From: UBA1756 sp045627805
GTDB lineage: Bacteria > Bacteroidota > Bacteroidia > Bacteroidales > WCHB1-69
Direction of reading: 5' to 3'
Assembly: GCA_045627805.1 (NCBI GenBank)
Contig: JAZQOJ010000178.1
Span: 1-62,406, forward strand
Length of the DNA stretch: 62,406 nt
The translations under genes and the position numbers were made by a program. Below are positions 19,001 to 27,042 of this stretch, one piece after another; the first letter of the stretch is position 1; every line of letters begins with the position of its first letter. The notes under the pieces were generated by a model. It was given only the letters and a program-made list of their open reading frames with translations, made no database searches and was not told the DNA's origin.

Positions 19001-22000
19001 TTGAGCAATATCGTTAGCGACACTTGTATTGACGCTACCTTCGAATTGAACAACTACACCATCACCGCTTCTGTTACTGATACCGAAAATGGTGAAATCA
19101 TTCCTGTTGGCGACAGCGCAGTCCGTTATGGTGACACTGTTGAATATGTTGTCCGTCCGACCAATGATTGCCACTTCATCACTACGGTTGTTGTTGACGA
19201 CACTACTGAGATTGTTGTCAATGATAGCGCTGCATTCACCTACACTTTCAGCGCTATTGAAGACAACCACACGATCGTAGCTAATTTCGATACCTACACT
19301 TATGTTGTTGCTACTTCTGTTAATGATGTAACTCTTGGAACCATCACGGATGGTGACACTTTGGATTGCGGTGATATTTACAATTATACTGTAACTCCTG
19401 CCGAAGGTCAGCACATCGTTTCAGTTGAAGTTGATGGTGTTGCTCAAACCATCACTGACAGCTCTTCATTCATTGGTTCAATTGAAGACATCCACGCCGA
19501 TGCCAATATCGTAGCTAACTTTGGTATCAATCATTATGTCATCGCAGTTACTGCTGGTGAAAATGGTTCTATCACTCCTGTTGATACGGTTGTTGAACAC
19601 GGCGGTTCTGCTAAGATTCATATCACTCCTGCCGATTGCTACTATATCAGCGAATTGATCGTTGATGGTGAAACTGCCAACATTACTAATGCTGACGGTA
19701 TGGAATATTTGTTTATGAACATTGACCGTGCTCATACTGTTGAAGCCAACTTCGCTATCTATCAGTACGAAATGGCTGAAACTCACACTGGCAATGGTAC
19801 TGTAACTACTGCCACTGTTGATTGCGGCGAATCCTATACTTACACTGTTACCGCTGATCAGGGTTGGCACATTGAAAGCTACGACTTTGCTGGCATTCAT
19901 TATGCTAATATGATGACTGAACCTAATGATTATAATGTTCAGACTGTAACGGTTGCTCCTGCTCGTCAAGACACTATGTTGACGGTTAACTTCGCAATCG
20001 ATACTTACACTGTTACTGCTTGCACCGCTGTTGGTGGTACTTTGGCTGTAAATGATCCTGTTGAAGTTGATTCCAACAGCAATACTACCGTAACTGTTAC
20101 TGCTGACGCAGCTAATGGCTATCACATTGTAGCTGTTACTGACAATCGTGGCGGTTCATACGAACTCGGTGCCAACACCGACGTTGAATACACCTACGAA
20201 GTAAATAACGTTGATCAAGATATTGAAGTTTGTGCAACCTTCGCTCTCAATACTTTCAACATCACTGCTACTGCTGGTGAAAATGGAACTATCGATCCTG
20301 AAGGCGACGCCACATTGACTTATGGTGATTCTTTGACTTACACGATTGAACCCAACCACACTTGCTACTACATTTCCGCTATCAATGTTGACGGTGCCAA
20401 TGTTTGGACTGGTTATACTGATTCTGTAAGCGCTACTACTTACACTTTCACCGCCGCTAATTTCGATCAGAGTGTTGTTGACCACACCATCGCTACCGAA
20501 TACAGCATCTTCCGTTACGAAATGATGTCAGACGTTCACAATATGTCATACGCTGTTGTTCCGGGCACTGTGACTTCTGCAACTGTTGACTGCGGTACTG
20601 CTTACGACTATGTGATTAATGCTGCTACTGGTTATCACATCGACCACGTTGTTTTGGATGGCGAAACCACTTCTTACGAAGGCCAGCAAGCCAACGCTAC
20701 CGTTACGGTTTCTGACATTCACCAAAACCACAACTTGGAAGCTTATTTCGCAATCAACCATTACGACATCACCGCATCTGCTACTGAAAATGGTACGATT
20801 ACTCCTGCTGGTGCTACTGACGTTGAGCATTTCTCAAGCTTGACTTACACCATCGTTGCTGACGAACCTTGCTATCACATTGCTGACGTTCTCGTTGACG
20901 GTGCTTCTGTTGGAGCAGTTGCTACCTACACCTTCAACAACATCGCTGGTCCTCACACCATCAACGCTGTGTTCGCTATCAACCAGTATGCAATGAACGA
21001 AACCCACACGGGTGAAGGTACTGTTACAACTGCTATTGTTGACTGCGGTTCTGCTTACCAGTACACGATGACGGCTGCTGAAGGTTGGCACATTGACAAC
21101 CACACTCTCGGTGGAACCACCTATATTTTGAACCACAATAGTGACGTTGTTACCTACAGAAATGTTACCGCTGCTACTCAGGATACCACTTTGGATGTTG
21201 TGTTCGCACGTAACCAGTACATTATCACTGTTAATACTACTGGCGCTGGTATCACCAATCCTGGCACTGACACGGTTGAATACGAAGACGACGCTACCTT
21301 CACGATGACTCCTGCTTTCGGTTATCACGTAGCTGACGTATTGGTTGACGGTGAGTCTGTTGGCACTCAGACTTCTTATACATTCAATTCAGTTGATGCT
21401 AACCACACTTTGGACGTTACTTACGAGCCCGATGTCTTCACCGTTACTGCTTCTGCTGCTAACCACGGTACGATTACCGTTGCTGGTGACAATGAAGTTG
21501 TTTATAACGAAAGCGTGGACTTCACCATCGTAGCTGATCCTTGCTACAACATCAGCGCCGTACTGGTTGACGGTACCGCTGACGCTAACTTCGAAGCCGG
21601 TCAAACCGTTGCTACTTATACTTTGAACAATGTTACGGCTAATCATACTGTTGAAGCTCAATTCGCTATCAACACCTATAATGTAACCGTAAATGTTATG
21701 GGTAATGGTACTGCTACTCCTGGCACCGCTACTTACAACTGCGGTGACGATGTTACCATCAACTTCGTTGCGAATGCTGGCTCCGCAGTTCAGAGCGTTG
21801 TTGTCAACGGCACGAACATTGGCAATGTTCCTTCTTACAGCATCCTTGACATTGCCGCTGATTATACTATTGATGTTACCTTCGCAGACAATACCTATAC
21901 TTTGAATGCGATTGCATACAACAATGGTACGATTACTCCTGCTGGCGAAACTGTAGTCGCAGAAGGTGCTAACGTTACCTACACCTTGACTCCTGACGCT

Positions 22001-23782
22001 TGCCAGACTGTTTCTGAAATCTTGGTTGATGGTGTTTCTTACCTCAACAATGAAAACTTCGACGGTACTACCCTCACTTTGAATAACATTACCCGCGATA
22101 TGACCATTCAGGCATACTTCCAGGTGATGACTTATGAAGTTGAAGCCACTCAGACCGAAGGCGGTGCGATTACCGAAACCGGTATTTACAACTGCGGTAC
22201 TGACGTTGTTTACAACATCACTCCTGCTGCTTGCTATCAGATTGCTGACGTAATGGTTGACGGTGCTTCTGTTGGTGCTGTTACTTCCTACACCTTCAGC
22301 GCAATTGATGCTGACCATACCATCACTGCTACCTTCGAAATGGATACCTACACTATCACGGCTACTGCTGGTGAAGGTGGTGCTATTACTGCTACCAATA
22401 CCTTCAACTGCGGTGAAACTCCTACCTACACTATTACTCCTGATGAAGGTTACTTCGTAGAAGACGTTACTGTTGACGGCGTTTCAGCCGGTGCTGTTGA
22501 AACTTACACTTTCAGTGCACTGAATGCTGATCATACGATTGATGCTACCTTCGGTCAATACACCTTCAACATCACTGTTGGTGCTGGCGAAGGCGTTGAA
22601 ATCGACGTTAACGTTGATCCTGAAAACGTTGCTTACGGTACTGACGTTACCTACACCTTCACTGCTGATGAATGCTACGAAATCGTTGACATCTTCGTTG
22701 ATGGCGAAAGCGTTGGCGCAGCTGATAGCTACACTCTCTACAACGTGACTGAAAACCACGTAGTAACCGTTGAAACCGCAATTCTGACTTACACCATCAC
22801 TGCTACTGCTACTGGCAACGGTACCATTGCTCCTGCTGGTGAAACCAACGTTGATTGCGGCGGCGCTCAGTTCTACACCATCACTCCTGCTGCTGGTTAT
22901 GTAATCAGTGATGTTACTGTTGACGGTGAAAGCGTTGGCGCAGTTAACAGCTACAACTTCGAAAATGTTACTGAAGATCACTCAATCGAAGTCATCTTCA
23001 CCGCTATTGCTGATTCTACTTACACTATCACTGCTACTGCTGGTGCCAATGGTACTATCACTCCTGCTGGTGTCGTTACCGTTAACTACGGCGCAAGTCA
23101 GACCTTCACCATTGAGCCCAACACCTACTATGCAATCGCTGACGTATTGGTTGACGGTCAAAGCGTTGGCGCTGTTTCCACCTACACTTTCGCTAACGTA
23201 ACCGCTGATCACACCATCGACGTTACCTTCACCGAAGCTGAGTGCGAAACTCCTGCTAACCTCTGGACTTCTGACATTACCGAAACTTCCGCTACTTTGA
23301 ACTGGACCGATATGGGTGCTGCTTCTTATACTGTACGTTATCTTGCAAGTGGCGAAACCACTTATACTGAAATCACTGGTATTACCGATAACTTCTATGC
23401 ACTTACTGGTTTGCAGGAAGGTACTCGTTACTATTGGAACGTGAAGTCAGTATGTGTTGAAGACGTTGCTGAAAGCAACTGGAGCGCACAGCAAGAATTC
23501 ACTACCACTGCCACCCCGGTTGATACGACTGGCATCAACAATTACGATCTGACTTCAATCAATGTTTACAGCTATGGTAACGACGTTTATGTTGTGAACA
23601 ATGGCAACGAACAGATTAAGAACGTTCAGGTTTACGATGTGAACGGTCGCATCATCTTTGATGGTCAGGCACAAAGCAATCCTACTGTTATCAATGTAAA
23701 TGCTGCTAACGGAATGTATATCGTTAGAGTTGCAACCGAAAGCCGTATTAGCAACTACAAAGTTAGCATTTCACAAAGATAA
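13076..23782 (+). CDS. Giant T9SS-exported repeat protein (InlB-B-like repeats)
   Basis: A 3568-residue surface or secreted protein. Residues 1-38 form an extended signal peptide; Met18 (13127) is an alternative start giving a standard one. In order: a module typical of Bacteroidetes surface proteins (about 40-190), an Fn3-like domain (192-270), six modules ending GCDS plus hydrophobic strand (284-658), about 33 divergent InlB-B-like repeats of 70-85 residues (660-3388) with a jelly-roll-like insertion (about 1255-1413), an Fn3 domain (3390-3478), and a T9SS type A sorting domain (3486-3568). There is no enzyme motif. By architecture it is an adhesin or stalk; the ligand is unknown. It is strongly Ala/Thr/Val/Asp-rich and acidic. 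It has its own promoter and terminator. Confidence 0.93.
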   Translation: MKRFYTFRPENFRIFAKMKSFIAVALMMLMAVGNVNAQVYQLVTNAADLQVGDSIVIAASDYNKALGTGTNATATNRTAVDITKTNNLASWTSNVQVIKLETGEVSGTFAFKVDGGYLYAASNTGNQLKTQTTNDDEGSWLITIASNVASIVAQGDNTRNQLKYNTSGLFSCYGSTNTQPAVCIYKKSCPAVTDLASSNVAYNAATITWTSALANFDFQLNGTPQAYTPTHEGDVWTLNLDELDPETAYTFGVKLTCSAEYATTSFTTEAAPIISHVNEEYINACQTWNFAKLDGSNIICTETSILYDTLVGGASNGDDTIHIVHLTIGQPFDGDIYKTVCQNALPYTFGELTFGAESPVMEYPVAFEQTFTTPCGCDSTVRLHLTITEMFTATDEKTICENDLPYPWNGETFDAAGEKTVTLTASNGCDSVVTMTLTVNPNTAETITASIIENELPYRLNDSTYSTTGSYTQKLTNANGCDSIITLNLTVYENQFATANKTICASELPYTWDGVQFNEAGTKDTTLAGQGAHGVDSTVTMTLVVNPTYNIDVDSTICDGALPFPWNGLNFLTAGTMSVTLATANGCDSVVNMTLNVNYRDYENAGELTLCENELPYTWRDVTISENVADSTYTFVRTNAAGCDSTVTLHVLVNGTAACAFNVEYEQPEHGTIAGPATVNHGEDAEYTFTAESDCYYLEDVTLDGTSVMAQLVDNTLSLDSVVAHHALTATFAQYEYTVTATQVENATITATETYGCGEDATYTVTPAEGYHIVYVTVDGTPMTDIAEYTFENIHEAHTITATVAINTFNIVATAGENGSITPLGTTTVDWHTTPTYTIAPASCYEIATLTVNGSVIENPTNTYTFDSIEADATIDVTFQMIQYELTWESIGEGEGLVNGQPEGVFTTAMCGETVSNFPIHANTGSHIASVVWNNYPIVLGGTISDWTINIPMVVNASNTNVQVEFTIDTHVVTASVNDATMGEVVPATNTVNYNTADTVAVTANEGYHIASIICGNDTVEYGNNEDVTATYVVNNVTSDTAVMVNFAINEYTITMNYNEAEGTVTPGTTTVQHGADLAVTITPADCYHIANVQIDNVDVIDYNLTAVDANHVYDITFAIDQFAMTGVAHDATMGEVVEGTVDCGETYTYTINANTGYHLDSVKLGDEVIATYTDQAATQTCDVPAVHAATSIDAYFSINEYNVTATAENGEVNPADSTVAHGGSQTFDLIPNNCYELTSVLVNGTEMIADVVETPATRATLLDVNFSEVTSGGTQDCDAANGTITIGGVYSGWTGTRVYPANGKIKLGSGSSAGHVNLPTMDCSANDGNFHIAFDAKAWKNDATSLKVIVTTASGARTYTVAGLSNANDCEMSRFDIACTDGDAHTQITIDGAANANSRFFLDNVLVYTGSNAAYTLTVNDIEGETNVEATFSQIQYDVVTSVIEGNGDITPSFQLPCGTTNTVTMTAEEGSHIEYYTINGNLYTLGENDDAVRELTIEGTENDTIAVAFATNSYKVTTQVGNGQGSFTPATQFVDHGQDAIVMVVADTAHGYHIADIDGVVYGNNTDTVVYDTLYNVVSDTTVMANFALNLYPITVTNLNPDGGSVVPTTNNWTWGQNASFTITPNSPCFYISEITADGVTLVAGADYNVDGKVYTFNAVAEEHTLTVNFTDSVFNMTASVHPTSAATVNAGTAHCGEDFTYEIEAADGVHLSTIFVDGQLDTVFANQEDYYEYTIENIHENHNVIVYTEADLYTVEISGCADDINGTYDNVAYGQAFEFNLKPAECEYLSSFTINNVQYADSVVGGLYTWYANDNAVITATFDSIQYVMAETHTGNGTVSSDTVMCGEDFVYEVLADEGWHIASCILTDGIDSLELMSIPTTNADNNTTVNVTADANYALVVEFAINTYNVTACNTLTDGTITFEQAVVNHDASVEATVTATTAGMHVQTAFSDATNVATYGANDQTTVTYTLSNIVSDTCIDATFELNNYTITASVTDTENGEIIPVGDSAVRYGDTVEYVVRPTNDCHFITTVVVDDTTEIVVNDSAAFTYTFSAIEDNHTIVANFDTYTYVVATSVNDVTLGTITDGDTLDCGDIYNYTVTPAEGQHIVSVEVDGVAQTITDSSSFIGSIEDIHADANIVANFGINHYVIAVTAGENGSITPVDTVVEHGGSAKIHITPADCYYISELIVDGETANITNADGMEYLFMNIDRAHTVEANFAIYQYEMAETHTGNGTVTTATVDCGESYTYTVTADQGWHIESYDFAGIHYANMMTEPNDYNVQTVTVAPARQDTMLTVNFAIDTYTVTACTAVGGTLAVNDPVEVDSNSNTTVTVTADAANGYHIVAVTDNRGGSYELGANTDVEYTYEVNNVDQDIEVCATFALNTFNITATAGENGTIDPEGDATLTYGDSLTYTIEPNHTCYYISAINVDGANVWTGYTDSVSATTYTFTAANFDQSVVDHTIATEYSIFRYEMMSDVHNMSYAVVPGTVTSATVDCGTAYDYVINAATGYHIDHVVLDGETTSYEGQQANATVTVSDIHQNHNLEAYFAINHYDITASATENGTITPAGATDVEHFSSLTYTIVADEPCYHIADVLVDGASVGAVATYTFNNIAGPHTINAVFAINQYAMNETHTGEGTVTTAIVDCGSAYQYTMTAAEGWHIDNHTLGGTTYILNHNSDVVTYRNVTAATQDTTLDVVFARNQYIITVNTTGAGITNPGTDTVEYEDDATFTMTPAFGYHVADVLVDGESVGTQTSYTFNSVDANHTLDVTYEPDVFTVTASAANHGTITVAGDNEVVYNESVDFTIVADPCYNISAVLVDGTADANFEAGQTVATYTLNNVTANHTVEAQFAINTYNVTVNVMGNGTATPGTATYNCGDDVTINFVANAGSAVQSVVVNGTNIGNVPSYSILDIAADYTIDVTFADNTYTLNAIAYNNGTITPAGETVVAEGANVTYTLTPDACQTVSEILVDGVSYLNNENFDGTTLTLNNITRDMTIQAYFQVMTYEVEATQTEGGAITETGIYNCGTDVVYNITPAACYQIADVMVDGASVGAVTSYTFSAIDADHTITATFEMDTYTITATAGEGGAITATNTFNCGETPTYTITPDEGYFVEDVTVDGVSAGAVETYTFSALNADHTIDATFGQYTFNITVGAGEGVEIDVNVDPENVAYGTDVTYTFTADECYEIVDIFVDGESVGAADSYTLYNVTENHVVTVETAILTYTITATATGNGTIAPAGETNVDCGGAQFYTITPAAGYVISDVTVDGESVGAVNSYNFENVTEDHSIEVIFTAIADSTYTITATAGANGTITPAGVVTVNYGASQTFTIEPNTYYAIADVLVDGQSVGAVSTYTFANVTADHTIDVTFTEAECETPANLWTSDITETSATLNWTDMGAASYTVRYLASGETTYTEITGITDNFYALTGLQEGTRYYWNVKSVCVEDVAESNWSAQQEFTTTATPVDTTGINNYDLTSINVYSYGNDVYVVNNGNEQIKNVQVYDVNGRIIFDGQAQSNPTVINVNAANGMYIVRVATESRISNYKVSISQR
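13926..15050 (+). repeat. Six GCDS-type protein modules inside the giant gene
   Basis: Coding repeats of 52-60 residues with the pattern: C-(E/D)-x-x-LP(Y/F)xW, a short strand, NGCDS(V/I) and a TLTV-type strand. One unit has GVDS in place of GCDS. Related units occur in the M14 peptidase at 400-3087. Confidence 0.8.
15055..23240 (+). repeat. About 33 divergent InlB-B-like repeats inside the giant gene
   Basis: Coding repeats of 70-85 residues. The consensus is: TAT-GENGTITP-G, a basic-poor strand, YTITP--GYHI-DVLVDG-SVG, then YTF-NV--DHTI-ATF. I counted about 33 by the recurrent (A/V)-F ends. Late units (about 20800 onwards) are much closer to each other, also at DNA level, than early ones. 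Confidence 0.85.
16840..17315 (+). other. Jelly-roll-like domain inserted within one repeat
   Basis: About 145-155 residues interrupt repeat 8 of the array. They run from about LLDVNFSEV through GWTGTRVYPANGKIKLGSGS to RFFLDNVLVYTG. This pattern recurs in Bacteroidetes secreted proteins as a beta-sandwich module of carbohydrate-binding or cleaved-adhesin type. The repeat resumes at AAYTLTVNDIEG. Confidence 0.65.
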
Positions 23783-23805
23783 TCATCATTTGATGAAATA
23801 ATATA

Positions 23806-23836
23806 AGAGAGGGCTTTCACGAGTCCTCTCTTTTTG
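23806..23836 (+). terminator. Terminator of the giant gene
   Basis: AGAGAGG (23806-23812) pairs with CCTCTCT (23825-23831), extended inwards by three pairs, followed by a T-run. It lies 24 bases after the stop. Confidence 0.88.
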
Positions 23837-23845
23837 TTTTTTTAT

Positions 23846-23853
23846 TATCTTTG
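23846..23853 (+). promoter_or_regulatory. -7 promoter element of the sugar transporter gene
   Basis: TATCTTTG, a perfect TAnnTTTG match, lies 20 bases before the start codon and just past the preceding terminator. Confidence 0.6.
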
Positions 23854-23873
23854 CAGCTGAAAAAATTATTCTT

Positions 23874-25121
23874 ATGAAAGAAAATAAATATGCTTTTAGT
23901 TTATTCATTATTGGCTCGTTATTCTTTGTCTTCGGTTTCGTTACCTGGCTGAATAGTATCCTGATGCCTTTCTTACAAATGACTTGCGAACTGACAGAGG
24001 TGCAGGCCGCTTTTGTGCCATTTGCTTTTTATATTTCATACTTTGTGATGTCGATTCCTTCCTCTATGCTAATCAAGCGAGTGGGTTATGCGAATGGAAT
24101 GATATTGGGGTTAATTATTATGGCTATTGGTTCCATTACTTTTGTCCCGGCCTCCATTTATCGCAATTTCTTTATCTTCCTCACGGGGCTGTTTGTTCAG
24201 GGTATTGGCTTGTCGGTTTTGCAGACCGCCTCTAACCCTTACGCCACGATTTTAGGGCCGATAGAGACCGCTGCCCGCCGAATCAGCTTGATGGGTATCT
24301 GCAATAAAGTAGCGGGATGCATCGGCGTTTTTGTCATCTATAAGGCGCTTTTCTCTGGTATGGACGACGAAGTAGAACTCTTGAAAACTATGCCAGCGGG
24401 GACTGGGCGCGATTTGCTGTTGCAAAGTCTTTCTGAAAACATCATCCTTCCATATATTGTCATTACAGCCGCACTGATTTTGCTGGTTATTTTCCTGAAA
24501 TTGGCAAAGTTACCTGAAGTGAGTGAAGCTGGCGACACTGCGGAACGCTGTCAGAAGTCCATTTTCTCGTATCCTTATATGTGGTTGGGCGTTTTGGCTA
24601 TCTTCTTTTATGTGGGTGCCGAGGTTATTGCAATTGATTATCTTCCCAAATATGGCCAGGATTTCTGGGGCTATTCTTTGGCTTTTTCCAAAAACTTTAG
24701 CGCATACGCCTTGGTGGCTTTGATCTTGGGTTATTTGTTAGGTATTTTGACGGTTCCGAAGATGATTTCACAGCGTCACGCATTGATTGCGCATTTGTGT
24801 ATCGCAATGGCTTTGGTGGCCGTTGCCATCTTCACCAAAGGGATGCTTTCTGTTGGGTGCATCATTATGCTGAGTTTTTGCCACGCTATTATGTGGCCTG
24901 CCATCTGGCCGCTTTCCATTCACGATTTGGGAAGTCACACGGAGCTGGCTTCCGGATTGCTGGTGATGGCGATTGCGGGTGGCGCTGTAATGCCGCTGAT
25001 TTATAGTAAACTCATCGGATGGGTCGGCAATCAGGTGGCTTATGCTTTGCTTTTTGTTTGCTACCTCTATATTTTGTTTTTCGCTGTATATGGCTATCGT
25101 ATTCAGCGCAAAAGCAAATAG
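23874..25121 (+). CDS. FucP/GluP-type MFS sugar:H+ symporter
   Basis: A 415-residue inner-membrane protein with about 12 transmembrane helices. The start KYAFSLFIIGSLFFVFGFVT followed by WLNSILMPF is the signature of the fucose/glucose/galactose permease branch (FGFVTWLN). PSSMLIKRVGYANGMI and QTASNPYATILGP are the other family motifs. The sugar cannot be read from the sequence: fucose, glucose/galactose and N-acetylglucosamine are all known for this branch. The GH20 hexosaminidase in this window is far away (59 kb). No sugar kinase or isomerase is adjacent. Confidence 0.9.
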   Translation: MKENKYAFSLFIIGSLFFVFGFVTWLNSILMPFLQMTCELTEVQAAFVPFAFYISYFVMSIPSSMLIKRVGYANGMILGLIIMAIGSITFVPASIYRNFFIFLTGLFVQGIGLSVLQTASNPYATILGPIETAARRISLMGICNKVAGCIGVFVIYKALFSGMDDEVELLKTMPAGTGRDLLLQSLSENIILPYIVITAALILLVIFLKLAKLPEVSEAGDTAERCQKSIFSYPYMWLGVLAIFFYVGAEVIAIDYLPKYGQDFWGYSLAFSKNFSAYALVALILGYLLGILTVPKMISQRHALIAHLCIAMALVAVAIFTKGMLSVGCIIMLSFCHAIMWPAIWPLSIHDLGSHTELASGLLVMAIAGGAVMPLIYSKLIGWVGNQVAYALLFVCYLYILFFAVYGYRIQRKSK

Positions 25122-25199
25122 GGCGAGCGAGTGATAGGTGGGGAGAGCTGCACTTTTTTTGAAAACAATTCACAAATTAATGAATAAAAACAACGGATT

Positions 25200-25574
25200 A
25201 TGAAAAAAGTTATTCACACTGACAAAGCGCCTGCTGCTATCGGACCATACAGCCAGGCAATTGAAGCAAACGGAACTCTTTACATTTCAGGCCAGATTCC
25301 GGTAGATCCTGCGACAGGCAACATTCCTGAAACTATTGAAGGACAGACTGAGCAGGTAATGAAAAACATCGCTGCTATTTTGGAAGAGGCGGGCTATACT
25401 TTTGCTGATGTGGTAAAATCGACTTGCTTGCTGAGTGACATTGCCTATTTTGCTCCGATGAACGAGGTTTATGCGAAGTATTACACGGTGAACCCTCCAG
25501 CGCGTGCCGCATTTGCAGTGAAGTCGCTTCCCAAGGGAGTGATGGTAGAGATTGAAACGATTGCTGTTAAATAG
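25200..25574 (+). CDS. ridA: RidA family 2-iminobutanoate/2-iminopropanoate deaminase
   Basis: A 124-residue trimeric enzyme that hydrolyses reactive enamine/imine intermediates formed by PLP enzymes. Motifs seen: APAAIGPYSQAI, YISGQIPVDPATG, the catalytic-arginine segment NPPARAAFAV and the C-terminal VEIETIAV. Length is exactly typical. It is followed by a strong hairpin. The 78 bases upstream contain no clear promoter match. Confidence 0.96.
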   Translation: MKKVIHTDKAPAAIGPYSQAIEANGTLYISGQIPVDPATGNIPETIEGQTEQVMKNIAAILEEAGYTFADVVKSTCLLSDIAYFAPMNEVYAKYYTVNPPARAAFAVKSLPKGVMVEIETIAVK

Positions 25575-25598
25575 TCGTTACAGTTCCAGAAATCAATC

Positions 25599-25630
25599 GT
25601 AGAGGCGTCCGTTTGTGCGCCTCTACATTT
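25599..25630 (+). terminator. Hairpin after ridA
   Basis: GTAGAGGCG (25599-25607) pairs perfectly with CGCCTCTAC (25618-25626) around a 10-base loop. The following ATTTATTT is only a weak T-tract. The hairpin ends 14 bases before the next gene. Confidence 0.7.
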
Positions 25631-25640
25631 ATTTATGCTT

Positions 25641-26135
25641 ATGAAAATCGGAATTATTTCAGACACACACGGTTATTTTCATCCGGATTTGTTCTCTTTT
25701 TTTGAAAAATGTGACGAGATTTGGCACGCGGGTGACATTGGCAATACCGATATATTAGACGACCTGAAGTTGATTGCGCCCGTGCGTGCGGTTTATGGTA
25801 ATTGCGATGATTGGGATGTGAGGGAGCAGACATCGGAATCGCTTGTTTTTCAGTGTGAGGAACACAAAGTGGCATTGATGCACATTGTGGGGAATGGAAA
25901 TTATTATACTACGCCAGCAATGAACATCATTTTGCAGGAAAAGCCCACCATTTTTGTTGCGGGGCATTCCCACATTTTGAAGGTCGTCAAAGACCAGAAG
26001 TATGGTCATTGGTTTATCAATCCTGGCTCGGCATCGCGTTTCGGACATCACACGCGGCTTACCTTTCTACGTTTAGACATTGAGGGCAAGGAGTTGCGAA
26101 ACTTGGAGATTTTTGATGAACCGAAATTCGGTTAA
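25641..26135 (+). CDS. YfcE/MJ0936-type metallophosphoesterase
   Basis: A 164-residue calcineurin-like phosphodiesterase. The five metal-site motifs are present: SDTHG, GDI, YGNCDDWD, GHSH and NPGSAS. This is the small YfcE branch, which hydrolyses phosphodiesters in vitro; the natural substrate is unsettled. I prefer the ATG at 25641 (MKIGIISDTHG) over 25635, which only adds two residues. It is unrelated in sequence detail to the second phosphoesterase at 34010. Confidence 0.9.
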   Translation: MKIGIISDTHGYFHPDLFSFFEKCDEIWHAGDIGNTDILDDLKLIAPVRAVYGNCDDWDVREQTSESLVFQCEEHKVALMHIVGNGNYYTTPAMNIILQEKPTIFVAGHSHILKVVKDQKYGHWFINPGSASRFGHHTRLTFLRLDIEGKELRNLEIFDEPKFG

Positions 26136-26160
26136 ACGCTTTGGGTGAATGTTCGCATTC

Positions 26161-27042
26161 TCACAATTCCACGAACTCGTAAGAGTCATCGCGTTTGAAC
26201 CAAGTCATTTGCCGTTTTGCATAGCGTCGGGTGTGGGTTTTGATGTCGGTGACGGCTTGGTTGAGGGACGTTTTCCCATCAAGATAATCAAAAAGCTCCT
26301 TATATCCTACCGTATTCAGTGAATTAAGGTGTTTGTAGGGATATAATTCTTTGACTTCCTGAAGGAGTCCTTCATCCATCATTGCGTCCACTCGTTGGTT
26401 GATGCGGTCGAAGAGGACATCGCGCGGCCGTGTGAGGCAGATTTTCACGATGTCGAAATCGCGTTTTTTTCTGTTGTTTTTCAGGAAGAAGGAGTAAGGT
26501 TTCCCCATTTGGAGTGAGACTTCCACGGCGCGCATAATACGTTTGAAATCGGACGGGTTGCAGCGCTGATAATAGTCGGGATCGACGATGCGGAGTTGTG
26601 CGCGGAGACCATCAACACCTTCATTTTGATAACATTCGTTGACGTACTGCCGTATTTGTGGTTCGGGGTCGGGGAGGTCGTCGATGCCATAGCAAACGGC
26701 ATCGATGTAAAGTCCGGAACCGCCGGTCATCACTACCACATTGTTTTTAGCGAAGAGAGAGGGGAGCAGAGCCAGCACATCCTGCTCGAAGCGAGAAACG
26801 CTGTAATAATCGTTGATGGAAAGGTTGCCTATGAAGTAATGTTTCACCAGGGAAAGTTCCTCGGGCGTTGGTGCTGCGGTGCCGATTTTCATTTCCCTAT
26901 AAAACTGACGCGAATCTGCCGAAAGCACGACAGATTCGCAATGGATGGCTGTTTGTATTGCGAATTGGGTTTTCCCGACGGCGGTCGGCCCCGCAATAAC
27001 CAAAAGCGTGGGTTTGTTAAAAGTCGTTGATGCTAATTTCAT
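26161..27042 (-). CDS. miaA: tRNA dimethylallyltransferase
   Basis: A 293-residue enzyme that transfers a dimethylallyl group to A37 of tRNAs reading UNN codons. It shows the P-loop GPTAVGKTQ, the SADSRQFYREMKIGTAAP block, GGSGLYIDA and the C-terminal RRYAKRQMTWFKR. It ends in TGA. Its start lies inside the 3' end of the upstream pRiA4b-like gene (26-base overlap), so it belongs to a yebC-ORF3-miaA operon read leftwards. Confidence 0.96.
   Translation of the reverse strand: MKLASTTFNKPTLLVIAGPTAVGKTQFAIQTAIHCESVVLSADSRQFYREMKIGTAAPTPEELSLVKHYFIGNLSINDYYSVSRFEQDVLALLPSLFAKNNVVVMTGGSGLYIDAVCYGIDDLPDPEPQIRQYVNECYQNEGVDGLRAQLRIVDPDYYQRCNPSDFKRIMRAVEVSLQMGKPYSFFLKNNRKKRDFDIVKICLTRPRDVLFDRINQRVDAMMDEGLLQEVKELYPYKHLNSLNTVGYKELFDYLDGKTSLNQAVTDIKTHTRRYAKRQMTWFKRDDSYEFVEL

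Noticed and set aside
13235..23212. Many antisense and frame-shifted open frames of 60-310 codons inside the giant gene
   Set aside because: They mirror the low-complexity repeats of the sense gene, have no family resemblance and no promoters.
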